The notes: generated by a model from the sequence alone, not told the origin. Numbered from the stretch's first letter, positions 33,052-44,879 are shown. The stretch: 64,000 bases of DNA from Oopsacas minuta (GCA_024704765.1 JAKMXF010000003.1:124001-188000); one strand, 5' to 3'. A program made the numbers and translations.

Positions 33052-34422
33052 TTAATCTCTAATAACACGCTTAACATATAAATACCATCTATTGTGAGTA
33101 GGACAAGACTCGACCAGTAACCAACTACACGTACAGAGTATAGCTCTAACAAGTAACAGAATCTTGAATACTAATACTCTATCACTAACGGGTATATCCA
33201 CAGGGTAATATGACTGAGTACCAATTGAATACAGCTGACAATTTTGTGTAGTAGAATTTGTTAGGAGATCAGGCCATAGAGTATCCCAGCCGTCTGAATA
33301 AGGCAATGATATGTAGTGTATTTGTAGATCTATGTACATGAGGGAGAGACATATGATAAGCGAGAGGGAGGTCAGAAAAAACGCGATCACATTGAGAATA
33401 ATAATATACTGTTTCTTATGAAAAGCTTCTAATACATATTTCCTATTCAAACTTGGTAAATCTATTCTATCAGCTAAATACACTACAGTGACAGTTGACA
33501 GGGAATAGAATATGCAATGAGATGGCAATGACAGTTTTGACACGTTCAAAACTGAGTTAAGATCTAGATTACTGTATGATGCTAGTGTGTATACAAATAC
33601 TGTATGCCATATTGTGATACCAACCAGTAGGCTATGTGATAGTAGCCCAAAGGTGTGAAAAATAGGGTTACATATATGAGCAAGGTTCGTACGAGAACAT
33701 GACAACCTTGAGGAACAATTGGAATGCGGGATAGGGTCAATTGGAGGTGTGTCTTGCTTTGAAACAGGAATAAATCTACCGTCTTTCCTTTCAAAAAACG
33801 CCTTTTCAGATTTCATTAGGAATTGTGATTGCGTATTATGTGTAGAGATCGGGTTGCCAAGGATGGTAGTCTCGGTATGTGAGGCTATGTCTTCCACTGA
33901 TAGGAGATGGATAGGTTCATATGATACATTCAGAGGTTGTTGTAGGTGGACATGAGGGGGCGGTTCATTAGGTGTTACAGCCCTTCTAGAAAAGTAGCAT
34001 TTATTATAAACAATATACAGACAGTAATTATACTTTTACAGATGTTCCCAACCTTGGAGTCCATGAACCACAGGTTGAGAACTTCTGCACTATTATATAA
34101 CTCACACAGGGGAGCTACTGTCAGTTTCCAGCGGGGGTAAAGGTCTATTAGAAGTAGGCATTACTGTATCTAACTGTATAGAAGGGGAGTGCTTCATAAT
34201 TCTACGTTTCTTCTTTTTCCTAACACCAGTGACGCCACGAGGTAATATCGGATCTAGACGTGACGCTGGCCTGGCTATCAATACAGGAGAGGGAGAACCA
34301 GAGGGAGACAGGTCAGGGAGAGGTGTGTCCAGGGCTAAATCAATGTCTTGAGAATGGTCTGTGATTACTTCATCAAGTGACTGTGTTAAATTCGTTATTA
34401 TATCCTCTGATAGTGACGTCAT
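33052..34422 (-). CDS. TMEM237: TMEM237, ciliary transition-zone tetraspan protein
   Basis: Two exons (34422-34106, 33985-33052) join to 416 residues (human 408). TMEM237 belongs to the transition-zone complex that gates the cilium. The N-terminal half is hydrophilic and disordered with a lysine/arginine cluster (VRKKKKRRIMK). Four hydrophobic segments follow, including HTFGLLSHSLLVGITIWHTV and LNVIAFFLTSLSLIICLSLM. The order, with FLMKSEKAFFERKDGRFIPV before the first span and DTLWPD between spans 3 and 4, matches the family. The start codon lies inside the palindrome TGACGTCA (ATGACGTCA on the minus strand), as in the RIM-BP-like gene. Confidence 0.85.
34041..34088. repeat. Family D fragment
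   Basis: TTCCCAACCTTGGAGTCCAT followed by GGTTGAGAACTTCTGC; a short internally deleted copy in the TMEM237 intron. Confidence 0.5.
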
Positions 34423-34802
34423 TTTATATATCTCTTATATCTTATATGTGGAAATAGGAATAGTTGTAAAATATGAACAAACTCTACGCTCTCATAACAA
34501 AGAGAATACAGTTGTGTTTAAGTTGTATGTTGCATGGATTCCCCTTGCTATTAGAGGAATTATTTTCAATACAAAATGGACTCTAACTCACTGAAAAAAA
34601 CTTCGAATATTGCTAATAGGGAACACCACCATATTCATAGTTATTGGAAATATTGAAAGGAAAACTCAGTGGAGTCGTGTACACTGGAAAGGGAGTAGCC
34701 ACAAAATTCACCTAGCCTCGCTTCCAAGATTTCAAAGCTGTATGTAGCCACAAAATATCACAATTAAAGCTGAAAATTGAATTAATTCATATTCACAAAT
34801 TA
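34423..34802. other. Spacer between TMEM237 and MICU
   Basis: About 0.38 kb; no gene or clear repeat seen. It should contain the TMEM237 promoter. Confidence 0.4.
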
Positions 34803-36573
34803 TTACTTTTGAGCTCTAACTTTGGATCTAAAGCAAGTAGTAAATAATTCCCAATTATTCTTACCCACAAATGTTCCTCTCTTCTGCCATCTACGCAACA
34901 CGTCTAAGAACTCTTGATAATCCAGAAATCCATCTTTTTTAATATCGAAAATAGAAAATAGAATCTCTAGAAGATTATTATCAAACTTATCACCGCAACA
35001 AATCTCGACTGCGTGGTTAAATTCGCGTTTATTAACACCTTTTCCATCAACAGTATATATACTCACTACAGTAGATAGATCTTCTATGTTAAGAAGGAGG
35101 TCACAGAACCTTTCATATTGATGTAGGTCGAATTCTGGGATAGCATTCTTTGAATAATTACGATATAATCTAGACTACAAGGAAAACGACAGTAAATATG
35201 TGTAATAAGGATATATCGAAGTCTTAAATTGTACAAATATGGTCACAAACCGTCAAAGAAACATAATCTCACCGGTATCTCGGGGAGTAATTATCGCGGT
35301 CCTTGAACTTCGATATAACCAATCAAATATATGTCACTTGGAATGTTTGGGAGCATATTTGTACAATTTAAGACTTGGATATAACGGGGAGTTGACTGTA
35401 CATACGAACTTTAATTTCCTTCATAGACAAGCAACTATATCTCATAATTAACTTCGCAAAATCCTCCCCTGATATAGTTTTATTGCCTTTAGCATATACA
35501 TTAAACTCATAAAGCAGGACTTCCTTCTGGAAAGCATCAATGAATGTAGAAAACTCATCAAACGATAGAGTTCCCTTTCCATCAGTTCCGAACAGATGTA
35601 CCAGTAGAGACGACTGTACGCCTGTAGTCCTAGGATCCAGGAGCTCAGGAACATTCCCTAACATAGAATTCTGTACCTGAATAAACTCACTAAGCTCTAT
35701 ACATCCGTTACAGTCTCTATCGTATATACTGAATGCTATCTTGAAATGATGATTACACTTAGCAAGAGTTGATACGAGGAATCTATATAATAGGCAAATA
35801 TTGTGTATGTTAATACCACACAAATTCTATGAATACAAACCCCTTGTGAACGAGATATACGGTTTATGCTGGATATTAGCACCATCCTCTGGAAAATGGT
35901 TCTCATATATTCCTGTATATTTTATTTCGGCTATATGAACATGTATTGCTACTCCTAAGGGTGTTCTTATAACCGGCATCCACTGTATCTCACTATTTCC
36001 CTATGACGTAATCACTTAAACTCACCTATAATCTGGATATGACAGTATACCATCATTCCAAATATTCTTCAAGAATCCCTCATGATTTCTCTCCCTATTA
36101 GATGACGTCAAATCCGACCATTTATTAACCTGTTTGGTATCTACCTTATTAACAGAGTGTGCATTCTTATCAAGTGTTGGGACTTGTGTTACTAAGCGGA
36201 TAAAACTAGCAGGAGACATGTACAGAACTCCCTGGTATAAATAGGTCGAATTTTCTGCGAAAATTCTCTCCTGTTTCGTCAATTTTGAATCACCAACTAG
36301 TTCATTTGCGTGGAATGTTTGTTGTGTGTGTATATTTGTTGTTGATAAGTTTGGTTGTTTACTTTCGCGTTTTGTATATAAATACAAAGTAACACCTCCC
36401 CCGAGTAACAGGGCAAGGATTATCAGTCGGTTAGATGTATATTTCGAGGAAGTTGTGTCTAGGATTTGAGTTGTGGACTTCGTGTGTATTTTGTTGAATT
36501 TATAAGAATTGTTGGGTTGAAATTGTGATAAGTTTGTGAGAAGTGAATAACGAGATATTAGAAATCTAGACAT
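34803..36573 (-). CDS. MICU3: Mitochondrial calcium uptake protein, MICU2/3-like
   Basis: Three exons (36573-36026, 35782-35410, 35174-34803) join to 430 residues. MICU proteins are EF-hand gatekeepers of the mitochondrial calcium uniporter in the intermembrane space. Seen: a basic presequence, one membrane span (residues about 49-65, LIILALLLGGGVTLYLY), LTKQERIFAENSTYLYQGVL and YMSPASFIRLV, which is a family signature, a first EF-hand with DRDCNGCIELSE and a last EF-hand with DIKKDGFLDYQE. The membrane anchor and the shape of the C-terminal part favour MICU3 or MICU2 over MICU1, but an ancestral type is possible. The exon 2 donor is taken as GTTCGT because it alone keeps phase 0 with the next exon. 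Confidence 0.85.
35200..35400. repeat. Family A element
   Basis: It ends in ATATAACGGGGAGTTGACTG followed by TA, and contains CAAATATGGTCACAAACC and GTAATTATCGCGGTCCTTGA. It lies in MICU intron 2. Confidence 0.75.
35843..35988. repeat. Family B element
   Basis: Left part GAACGAGATATACGGTTTAT is degenerate; right end GTTCTTATAACCGGCATCCA is well kept. It lies in MICU intron 1. Confidence 0.65.
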
Positions 36574-37030
36574 CTCATATGGTAAGCTTTTATAACTGGA
36601 AATATAGCAGGAAATGACAGATAATTTCGGTGGGACATTCCGAAAAAACTGGGGTATTTAGGGAGGCCCAGCCCCTCGGGACTACGCCTATGGGATACCC
36701 GTGTGTGTGCAGGGCCACCGTAAGAGCGTCACCAGGATCATTCAGCTTCCTAGTCGGATTGCAGCTGGTTGGGAAGTAGGGAGAATGAATGATGGACAGC
36801 AATATACGGTTAGTATGACGTCATAAAACAATGAATATACGTAAATAAAATCAACATTGCATAGATCCTAATTCACATATAATCACACATTTTGTAATAA
36901 TTATCTTCTAATAGCAAATAACAAGGAAAAGAACAATAAATTCAATTTTTGGGGAGAAATAATACAAAATACTACACACATCTGAATGGAAGCTTAAAAT
37001 AGCAGTTAAAAAGGATACCAGTAGAGTATA
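36574..37030. other. Spacer upstream of MICU
   Basis: No gene seen. One TGACGTCA palindrome lies at 36816-36823, about 245 bp upstream of the MICU start. Confidence 0.4.
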
Positions 37031-37879
37031 CTAATAATGCTGATAAACAGTAAAGTTCAATACGATATTGATACCAATAATGATACAAGACAGAGCTATG
37101 CCAAATCCTGCGAATATCCTTGCTACCCTCGCGTTAGTCAGGGCCTCAGCATAGCGTCCATTCTCTTGATCAGAGCTAGCCATTATGAGGAAGCAAAGAG
37201 CAATACATCCTAAGATAGGACAGAACAGTATAGCGATAATTACGTATATCCAAAGGAAAGGGTTCACTACTACTTGACGAATAGGTGGAGTCAAATATAC
37301 CTAAATAGAAAATGACGTCAGTATTGTAAAGCTATTCAGTAAACTCCCATTATAAGAAGTGAATACCGCATATAGCTTCAAAGTAATTGATTTACCCAGC
37401 TTACAACGAATGAAGCAGGGTCCCGAGTAAGTAATAATGAGAGTTTAGTGTTAGAAATATTATGGAAAACAGGACACTTAAAATCCATAATTATTAAATT
37501 TGTATACAGTCAACTTCCGTTATACCGAAGCTCAAGTGACCGCGATATAACCTATGAAAATATGTGACCATATCTGTACAATTTAGACTTATACGTAAGC
37601 AGGTATATCAATATATCCGTGTTAGATAAAATGGGAGTTGAGTGTATATTATTCTACGAACTCTACCTGTGTAGTAGGCACAGTCCTCTCAGTCACAATA
37701 ACGGTACGAGTTGTACCATGCACTGGTGGTTGGTGAGGATATTCAGGTGTTACTGTGCCCTGATAAGGAGGGGGTGGGGCATTTGCGTAGGCATTAGGCC
37801 CTGGCTGTTGGTAACGAGGTTGCTGGGAACCTGAATAGGTAGGGGGAGCGTATTCTGGGATTAATTTATCAGTAGACAT
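37031..37879 (-). CDS. CD225/dispanin family two-span membrane protein
   Basis: Two exons (37879-37667, 37300-37031) join to 160 residues. The N-terminal 70 residues are rich in Pro, Tyr and Gln (with PPPPY, a potential WW-binding site). The C-terminal part has two hydrophobic segments (WIYVIIAILFCPILGCIALC and IFAGFGIALSCIIIGINIVL) joined by a loop with ARVARIF, the arrangement of the CD225 (dispanin) domain. IFITM proteins and PRRT/SYNDIG proteins belong to the same superfamily; the long proline-rich N-terminus is more like the latter. Function in this animal is unknown. The intron contains a family A element. Start is the ATG at 37879. Confidence 0.75.
37505..37647. repeat. Family A element
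   Basis: TACAGTCAACTTCCGTTATA at the left and AAAATGGGAGTTGAGTGTA at the right. It lies in the intron of the CD225-family gene. Confidence 0.75.
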
Positions 37880-37965
37880 CTTAAGCAGATAAGCTAATAT
37901 AATATTAAGTAATAAAACAAGCAATTATCCCTTTTATACTATCTCTTATCTTAGGCCACTTTTAA

Positions 37966-37973
37966 TGACGTCA
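37966..37973. promoter_or_regulatory. CRE-like palindrome TGACGTCA
   Basis: It lies 87 bp upstream of the CD225-family start codon, in the place expected for a promoter element. TGACGTCA is the full CREB/ATF site; the many coding occurrences in this window mean that function cannot be assumed. Confidence 0.35.
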
Positions 37974-37979
37974 TTCAAT

Positions 37980-38538
37980 TAATATAGCTGCAAATCAGAT
38001 ATAGTAAGAAGCTATAAGATATGTGTATTTATAGAATTCAAGTATCCGTTCCATTTCCAACTTTAAACTTTAAGCAAACATCACTCTTAATACTATTGTA
38101 TCATCATTATATAATATTATAAATATATTGCTCTATTAGAGGATTACGGAGAGATAACTCAGATAAAATGTACTGCTTCCTGCAAACAAGGAAATCCTAA
38201 TCATTCGATACAATATCTATTCGAATAAGACGTACACTCGGATAGTACGTAATAAATTTGTTTCTCGAAGGTAGTGAAACTTCCACAAAAGGGGGGCCTG
38301 TGGGAACAGGGAAGCATTTTCGGCGTCACTAGCACCACGTTAGTGGAGGTTACACTGTATTGCACATTTCAACGGTAGTACGTATGATTCTAATTAAAAT
38401 TACAAAAGTCTTTCTATCGCTAACTTATCATTAATAATAATAAGATGGTAGTACACAGTAATTATCGACCTATTCAACCCTACAGGATTATAACAAAGTG
38501 AATAACAATTATCACATGAATACATGACGTCATAATAA
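37980..38538. other. Spacer with family C element
   Basis: About 38275-38361 is a family C copy (ACTTCCACAAAAGG ... TAGTGGAGGTTACACTGTA). No gene seen. Confidence 0.55.
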
Positions 38539-39036
38539 TTAATTCTTCTCGCCTTCCCTCTCTTCCACAAGTTCATAGTTCTCCCATTCCCAATCGATCT
38601 GCCTCTCCAAATCAGGTTTATCGGCTAAATACTCATCAACTGTCATATCTTCTATCGGTTTCATATTATTGATTCGGACAACTTCTGCCTTATACTCCTC
38701 AGCTCTTTGTTTCGATTCCTCTAATAACCTGACTGCTTCTTTCTCCATTTCTACTTTCTTTTGTTCTATCTTATCGCTCTCAGTGTCTTTAGGGAATTGT
38801 ATTTTTAGCTGGTCAAACTGTTTCTTGAAATCGGCGACTATCGCGGATTTTGACACATTAGTTTGGTAGAAAGACCAATCTATAGTAGTCGGCCTTTCGG
38901 TGTAGTTTGTGTTTTGAGTTTGGAGAGATTCGTACTTTGCTCTCAAACTCATGTAATCACCCCGAGCCTCTTTAGGGACACGAGATAGAATGCGTGACCA
39001 ATCAAATACTCGCTTTCCAACCGTTTTACTTGCCAT
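38539..39036 (-). CDS. ATP5PD: Mitochondrial ATP synthase subunit d
   Basis: A 165-residue, single-exon protein. Subunit d is part of the peripheral stalk of F1Fo ATP synthase at the inner membrane. Seen: KRVFDWSRILSRVPKEARGD near the N-terminus, TIDWSFYQTNVSKSAIVADF (the family's best-kept stretch), a charged helical middle, and MKPIEDMTVDEYLADKPDLE near the C-terminus. The length equals that of the animal family (about 161). The start is the ATG at 39036; like other subunit d proteins it needs no long presequence. Confidence 0.93.
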   Translation of the reverse strand: MASKTVGKRVFDWSRILSRVPKEARGDYMSLRAKYESLQTQNTNYTERPTTIDWSFYQTNVSKSAIVADFKKQFDQLKIQFPKDTESDKIEQKKVEMEKEAVRLLEESKQRAEEYKAEVVRINNMKPIEDMTVDEYLADKPDLERQIDWEWENYELVEEREGEKN

Positions 39037-39529
39037 AAACCTAATTCAGTTTATTTGAAATATTAATATACTTGAATATATCGTATATGTATAAGCAAGA
39101 TTGCTGGACAAAATTGCGCTTTTCAGCTAACAAATATGACTCATTATGTTCAAAAACAGGATAATTGGCATTTAAAGACTTTATCACGCTTATATCTCAT
39201 AATTCCAAATGCTACACCCCCCCATGAATATTTATTAGAAAAATCACTAGATCAAGGTACAGGGCTTCATCTAGCGGTCTATTCCTCTCCCCCGTGATTT
39301 CCATTGCCCAATCCTTTTCAAAATTTCCAGCGAGATACGAAGTGAGATCCTGGGATACCCTGACTATACACATCCCCTATAAAATGAGAACATACAACAG
39401 TAGATGATTGAATGAATTGAGATCTTAATTAAACCTAATATTAATTATTCGTGTACCACACACACATACAGAAATCCTCAGTCCACACACGTAACAGAAT
39501 GTCACAAATATTGTGTGGATAGTGTGTGT
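39037..39529. other. Spacer between ATP5PD and TBP
   Basis: No gene assigned. On the minus strand about 39380-39190 there is an acceptor-like TTTTATAG followed by an open frame of 53 codons (MCIVRVSQDLTSYLAGNF at its start) that ends near an AATAAA. It looks coding but has no partner exon that I can identify. Confidence 0.35.
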
Positions 39530-40291
39530 CTATGTAGGAACTTTCTTATAACTTTTTAGTATTGGATAAATATTCTCGAATGCATCGTAGATTTCTTGCC
39601 TTACTTTAGCTCCTGTCAATACGACTTTACCCGATACGAATATTAGTAGTACAATCTTTGGTGTGTACATTCTGTATATTAGTCCGGGGAATAGCTCAGG
39701 TTCATAGCTAGAGAATTGTGAATGAGCAAATACGAGGCCTTCTAAACGAATAGGGAATTTTACGTCACAACTACCTACAATGTTTTGTATCTTAAAATCT
39801 TTGAATTTAGCAGGGAAACCGAGTTTTTGGATAACACGTGCGTATTTTCTCGCAGCTAATTTGGACTTTTCCTCGTCCTTTGCCCCTGTACATACCATTT
39901 TACCAGATGAAAAGATAAGTGCGGTTGTTCTAGGATCTCGGATTCTCATAATAACTGCCGCAAAACGTTTTGGATTATATTCAGCATTCCTCGCGTGTAA
40001 GGCAATCTTTTTCAATTCCAATTTACAGCCTAGATTCACAGTAGATACGATATTTTGTAGTTGAGGCACTATACCAGATGATACGTTTGTACCAAAAGGG
40101 GAAGCTGGACTCTGGCTAAACAGACTGCTGGGGGAGTTCTGAAAATGTGCGGGGGACGGATAAATCGCAGAAGGATTGGGTGACTCCCTCACAGCATAGC
40201 GGGATGAATGAGGTGTCAAGGCGTTGGATGGGAAATCATCATCAATAGCTTGAGACGATGTCGGCTTAGTGAAATGATTTGAAGATGCCAT
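39530..40291 (-). CDS. TBP: TATA-box binding protein
   Basis: A 253-residue, single-exon protein. TBP nucleates all three nuclear transcription machineries. The C-terminal core (from about residue 76) has the two direct repeats: [20 protein letters not shown] with [20 protein letters not shown], then [20 protein letters not shown] with [19 protein letters not shown]. The N-terminal 75 residues are rich in Ser and Pro and lack the glutamine tract of vertebrate TBP. The core looks fully conserved. Confidence 0.97.
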   Translation of the reverse strand: MASSNHFTKPTSSQAIDDDFPSNALTPHSSRYAVRESPNPSAIYPSPAHFQNSPSSLFSQSPASPFGTNVSSGIVPQLQNIVSTVNLGCKLELKKIALHARNAEYNPKRFAAVIMRIRDPRTTALIFSSGKMVCTGAKDEEKSKLAARKYARVIQKLGFPAKFKDFKIQNIVGSCDVKFPIRLEGLVFAHSQFSSYEPELFPGLIYRMYTPKIVLLIFVSGKVVLTGAKVRQEIYDAFENIYPILKSYKKVPT

Positions 40292-41398
40292 TCTGAATTA
40301 ATAATTAAGAAGACAAAAATACATATATGTATATCAGTGCAATGTAATCTCTATATAGCAATAGGAGATTGTAAACTGTAAATTCCACCGTTATAAATAT
40401 GATTAAACTAGACACAACTCGACACAGATCTACTATCTCAAGTTAAAATGAGTAGAAACACTTTTATACAATATATGCTTGTTAAAACGTGGTGTATAGT
40501 AGGAATGGTTACACTACACTAGACAAGGAGAATAGAAAACTTTTGATAAACTTCATTGCTAATACATTAAGGATCAAGGCAGTGGACAAATATATCATTC
40601 CTATTGCTATAGGATATGTGTGGTAAGTTCCTTAAACGTGAAGTCTGTTTATTATTAACAAGATTTTTGGTCCCGTGAGGGTTCACAATAAGCAACCCTG
40701 ATTGTATTGCAATAAAATAGGAAATAATGGCATTCCGTTCCTTTGCAAATTGTATTCAAACTCTCCTAAGCCAGCTAAAAACCTCCCAAGTGCTCATAAA
40801 ATCACAAACTACCTCTAGGTGAAGCTCAGAATAAATCCAAGAAAATGAGAGATTTTTGCAATGAAACAATACAATCAATCAAAAATCTGTTTTATGGAAA
40901 ACTTCTAAACAATAAATTCCTATGAGAAGTTATATAACTGTATAAGACAGCAGTTCCCAACCTTTTTCCTCGTTGACCCCCTATCCAATTTTAACACATT
41001 CTGTGGATCCCATTGTCGTCTGTGGGCCACCAAGGGGTTCATGGACCCCAGGCTGGGGACAGCTGGTACCAGATGTATCAGACATGGACAAGGTAATCTA
41101 TTAGATTTTATAGCCATTTTAGTTTATGATAAAAGTACAAAATACTACACAAAGATATTATGACGTAACAATATACGGGTGTAGTATATATTAATAGTAC
41201 GAGAATGAGCCTCAAATAGAATCAAACAGCACACAAATAATAATAGCACAAATATTAAAAAGTACTAGAAATAGGAACATACTGATAAGCTGAGCTAGTT
41301 AGAGAGTGACTAAGCAACTAATCTCTAAGCGGAGAGTATTTTACATTGAATATTCAGAATATCTACACCTGATGGTCGAGAGGAAGGAACGAGGAGGT
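40292..41398. other. Spacer between TBP and MTMR
   Basis: 1.1 kb without a recognised gene; it contains a family D element at 40950-41066. Confidence 0.5.
40950..41066. repeat. Family D element (hAT-like ends)
   Basis: CAGCAGTTCCCAACCTTTTT at the left and AGGCTGGGGACAGCTG at the right; inside TGTGGATCCCATTGTCGTCT and CAAGGGGTTCATGGACCCC. Confidence 0.7.
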
Positions 41399-43894
41399 TC
41401 ATGGTATATCGGGGGATTTAAAGTTCATATGACCGTCTAGGCGATCGAAACAGTTCGCGCATACACGAACGCTTTCGTGGAGGTTTTCGTCTGGTACTGG
41501 TATGTAGAAGTTCGAACATTTTCCGCAGAATACGCGGCCACATTTACGGCAGTGATGTTTTCGGGATGCCAGCCAGAAAGAGGCCTGACATTTGGAACAA
41601 TGTGTAGCAGCATGGTCCGGGACCCAGAGAGTGAAATCAGAATCCGATTTTCTAACTACTTGCCATCCCCGCTCCTCCCCAACAACTCCTGTAACATTAG
41701 GAACTTGAGTAACGTCGTGACCGTACGGAGTGTGTCCGTTAAATGTTGGAGCTGAATGTGCCGCACCCCCACGCCCCAGCTGTTTGGACAGATTATTGAT
41801 ACATTCCTGGAGTTCATCTCGTATCGGGGGTAGACCATCAGCTTCGATACTATTCACTTTTTCAGGTAGCGGGGGTGGTGAATTTCCCTCAGGCTTACGG
41901 TTTGTAGCAAATACAGTCATTTCTATATTGAGTTGACTAATAGGCAAACTGAATGGGATTATATCTCGTATGAAATCAGGAGAAATACCACACGGTTTCT
42001 TATTGAATGTTGTGAAGAGAGGAGCAGTGTATAGCTCTGAGAAGAGAGACATCTTCGATACGTGACAAGCCGGAAATAACACTTCTTGGTATTCTGACTT
42101 GTAAAAAGAGTTAAAGAATTCTTGTTTATTTGTGTCTAACAGTGACCAGACCGAGAACGTCTGTGTGTGTGTAAAGTTGTCGTGTCTCTCTCTATCGCAA
42201 TTAAATAAAAAAGTTCCGAATAGTGAAGAGAAAGTGTGTTGAGCAAGTTTAATCAGGAAAGAAGTGTTGAATTCGAATGCGATAGGAAACTGTTTGATCA
42301 TTTGATGGACACAGTCTAAGAACTGAAGGAATATAGGACACCTCTCTCCCTCATCAGGAGGGAAAGTAGTTAGAGGAATGTTACCGTTTCTGTCAGCGAA
42401 TTTATGACCAAACGATAAGAACTCCCTCTCTACAACAACACGGAAACCAGGGATAGTACGATAATAGGGATCCAGTAGTAGTTCGGATAACGCTACAATC
42501 TGGGATGTTCGATCCCAACCATCCGAGCAATGCACTAAGACAGGCCGCTGCTTAACATGGATCAAGTGAGTGACACTTACAGCAGCTTTCAAAAGACAAC
42601 TAAGATGAGATAACCATTTCGTGCTATCGAGGGAAGATAGCCAAGAGCTAGTATCAAGTGAATGTAGTAGAGTAGTCAGTGAATAGAAACTCTTCCTGAT
42701 AATATGTATATTAGGCAGATTCAGGTATTCAATATCACAGTCATAATACTCAGTGTATTCAGTACCACCTCCCTTAACTTTGTTACCAATTGCCGCTGTG
42801 TATGATCTACAATCTACAACACATAGCCGTGGAGCAGCTGTGTTACTGCCCTCAGCGAGTGGCGATTCTTCACGTCCTGTGTTCTCAGCGATTTGTCGTC
42901 TATCGTTCAGTGTACACAGAGATATAGCACACATGATTTTCTCATCACTCAGATTACGCCAGTTAAAAAACCCTACATGTGGCTGAGCGCTGCGACACAA
43001 TACAGAACCATTCTCAGGATGTCGCCAGGACACAGCTGGGAACCTCCTAAACGATCGGAACCCAGCGGCCTCTTTTATGACGTCATTTGATATAGGTCGT
43101 GGCACAACTATTAACTCAGGATATGAATCACATACACCGTAATTCTTATTCACGTTAGATACACGCCAACCGATACTTCCAGTAGTTATGCCTTGTCTTA
43201 TGATGTCATCTTCTAACCATTTCTTAGCTTCATTACCCACACATTTGAAAGGTGGGGAAACTGGTTCCGTGGGAGATTCTAGTTTCTCTTTCAAGCAGGT
43301 GTCTTGCCAGCCTGACCAGAAGTAGTACGCGAATAGTGGAGCCCGCTCCTCTGGTTTCTGACCTTTTGAGTCGGTGAAAACTCCCGTGATCCCTTGCACG
43401 ATCCGCTCGTACCAGCGCAATAACGTCTCGTTATCTGAGAACTTATAAAAGGTAGATCGTCCATCTTTGGTAGTGAATAGCATTTGGTTATTCTCTTGCT
43501 TATCCATACTCTCTATCATCGTGAGAGGAAGATTCAGGAACGCGTCGTGTCTCAAAATAAACAATCTAAAGTTCGTAACACAGACAAGATCATCATTAGA
43601 TTTCCCGAGGTACAATTCGTGCTCTCCCTGGAGTTTTGAGAACGGAATACGACGCTCCACTCCATCATAATAAGGTTTCGGTTCTGGATGTAGGTTCCCG
43701 GTCAACATATGTGTGAATGTTCCCTCCTTCGCGTCTCTGAACTTCGGTGTCGAAATCGTGGGTTTATCCTCTTGGTAAGACTCGTCCATATCCAATCCTG
43801 ATGTACTCTCTGATTGAATTGTACCGTTTTTATACATTTCCAAAGATGGGTATGGTCTTAGAGCAGATGTTTTTTTTTGTTGGAAAAAATCCAT
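41399..43894 (-). CDS. MTMR4: Myotubularin-related lipid phosphatase with C-terminal FYVE domain (MTMR3/4 type)
   Basis: An 831-residue, single-exon protein. Active myotubularins remove the 3-phosphate of PI3P and PI(3,5)P2 on endosomes. Parts in order: PH-GRAM domain (about residues 75-170), myotubularin phosphatase domain with the complete active site HCSDGWDRTSQ (Cys456, Arg462), and a FYVE zinc finger at the end with WVPDHAATHCSKCQASFWL, RKHHCRKCGRVFC and VRVCANC, including the R(K/R)HHCR PI3P-binding core. A C-terminal FYVE with an active phosphatase is the MTMR3/MTMR4 arrangement. It is shorter than the human proteins (about 1,200 residues) because the linker before FYVE is short. I cannot separate MTMR3 from MTMR4. 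Confidence 0.92.
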   Translation of the reverse strand: MDFFQQKKTSALRPYPSLEMYKNGTIQSESTSGLDMDESYQEDKPTISTPKFRDAKEGTFTHMLTGNLHPEPKPYYDGVERRIPFSKLQGEHELYLGKSNDDLVCVTNFRLFILRHDAFLNLPLTMIESMDKQENNQMLFTTKDGRSTFYKFSDNETLLRWYERIVQGITGVFTDSKGQKPEERAPLFAYYFWSGWQDTCLKEKLESPTEPVSPPFKCVGNEAKKWLEDDIIRQGITTGSIGWRVSNVNKNYGVCDSYPELIVVPRPISNDVIKEAAGFRSFRRFPAVSWRHPENGSVLCRSAQPHVGFFNWRNLSDEKIMCAISLCTLNDRRQIAENTGREESPLAEGSNTAAPRLCVVDCRSYTAAIGNKVKGGGTEYTEYYDCDIEYLNLPNIHIIRKSFYSLTTLLHSLDTSSWLSSLDSTKWLSHLSCLLKAAVSVTHLIHVKQRPVLVHCSDGWDRTSQIVALSELLLDPYYRTIPGFRVVVEREFLSFGHKFADRNGNIPLTTFPPDEGERCPIFLQFLDCVHQMIKQFPIAFEFNTSFLIKLAQHTFSSLFGTFLFNCDRERHDNFTHTQTFSVWSLLDTNKQEFFNSFYKSEYQEVLFPACHVSKMSLFSELYTAPLFTTFNKKPCGISPDFIRDIIPFSLPISQLNIEMTVFATNRKPEGNSPPPLPEKVNSIEADGLPPIRDELQECINNLSKQLGRGGAAHSAPTFNGHTPYGHDVTQVPNVTGVVGEERGWQVVRKSDSDFTLWVPDHAATHCSKCQASFWLASRKHHCRKCGRVFCGKCSNFYIPVPDENLHESVRVCANCFDRLDGHMNFKSPDIP

Positions 43895-44879
43895 TTATTG
43901 TTTGTTAGATTTATCAAAGTAGGCTATAATCAAATTATAAGGTTGCTATAGTGATTCAAAATATTTATCTTAAATATTTTCAAAGACTAATTAGGACTGA
44001 AAATATTTGAATACTTAAATACCTAAAATTGTAAATGAAAAGCATATTTAGCAGACGACATAAAAATGTCACAAGTTGAATAATACAATTAGCAAATCGT
44101 GAGGTCACGAGGCAGTTAGTTCCCTGAAATAGTCATGCATGTATATCAGAAACTTGAACAACTACTAAAATTAGTTATCGTGTCATAAGACAAAGGGTAA
44201 TTGCTATTACGAGAACATTTGTCATGGTAAAGGAATTATTTCGAATAGGATGCAAAAAGTAAATATTTGAAGTGGCTTAAAATGCATAGAAAACAAACAA
44301 TTTTCCATTAAGAATACATATCGTGCTTACGTGATGCTTAGTATCAGAAAGGAAGAGTACCGATAAAAACTAATGTAACTGAATTTCTATACAACTATAA
44401 AGGAATATGGCATAGCAATTATTGAACACAATCTGGGGAAAGCAGTAAAAACTGTAGGACATTCAAAGGCATATACACACCATGCACACACGAGCTTCGC
44501 AATGCACCATATCTAATCATATATACGCATTAGAAAGTTTTCAAATCATCGTACGTGTAACAATGCGCCATTTAGTGTATATAATATTATAGAATATACG
44601 AACGGACACGTGTGTAATGATTTATGAATACATTGCATTTCTATAGAAATGCATAAATATATTTGGTAGTGCACATATTGTGTTTCGTAGTGTGCCTAAT
44701 GTTACGAGTTTATACTTAGTAAGTTGAAACTCAATTGAAATACCACCAAATATAAATTGAATTTCTAATTGCAAGAAAAAGCTAAAGATTGCACAAAACT
44801 CTGACGGAATTGGAAATAATGTGGAAGGTATGGAAGGGACTTCCATAAGGGTGGCAAATTGCACTGAGGGGCAAAAAAA
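43895..44879. other. Spacer upstream of MTMR
   Basis: About 1 kb; no gene, known repeat or structured RNA seen other than the tRNA at its end. Confidence 0.45.
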
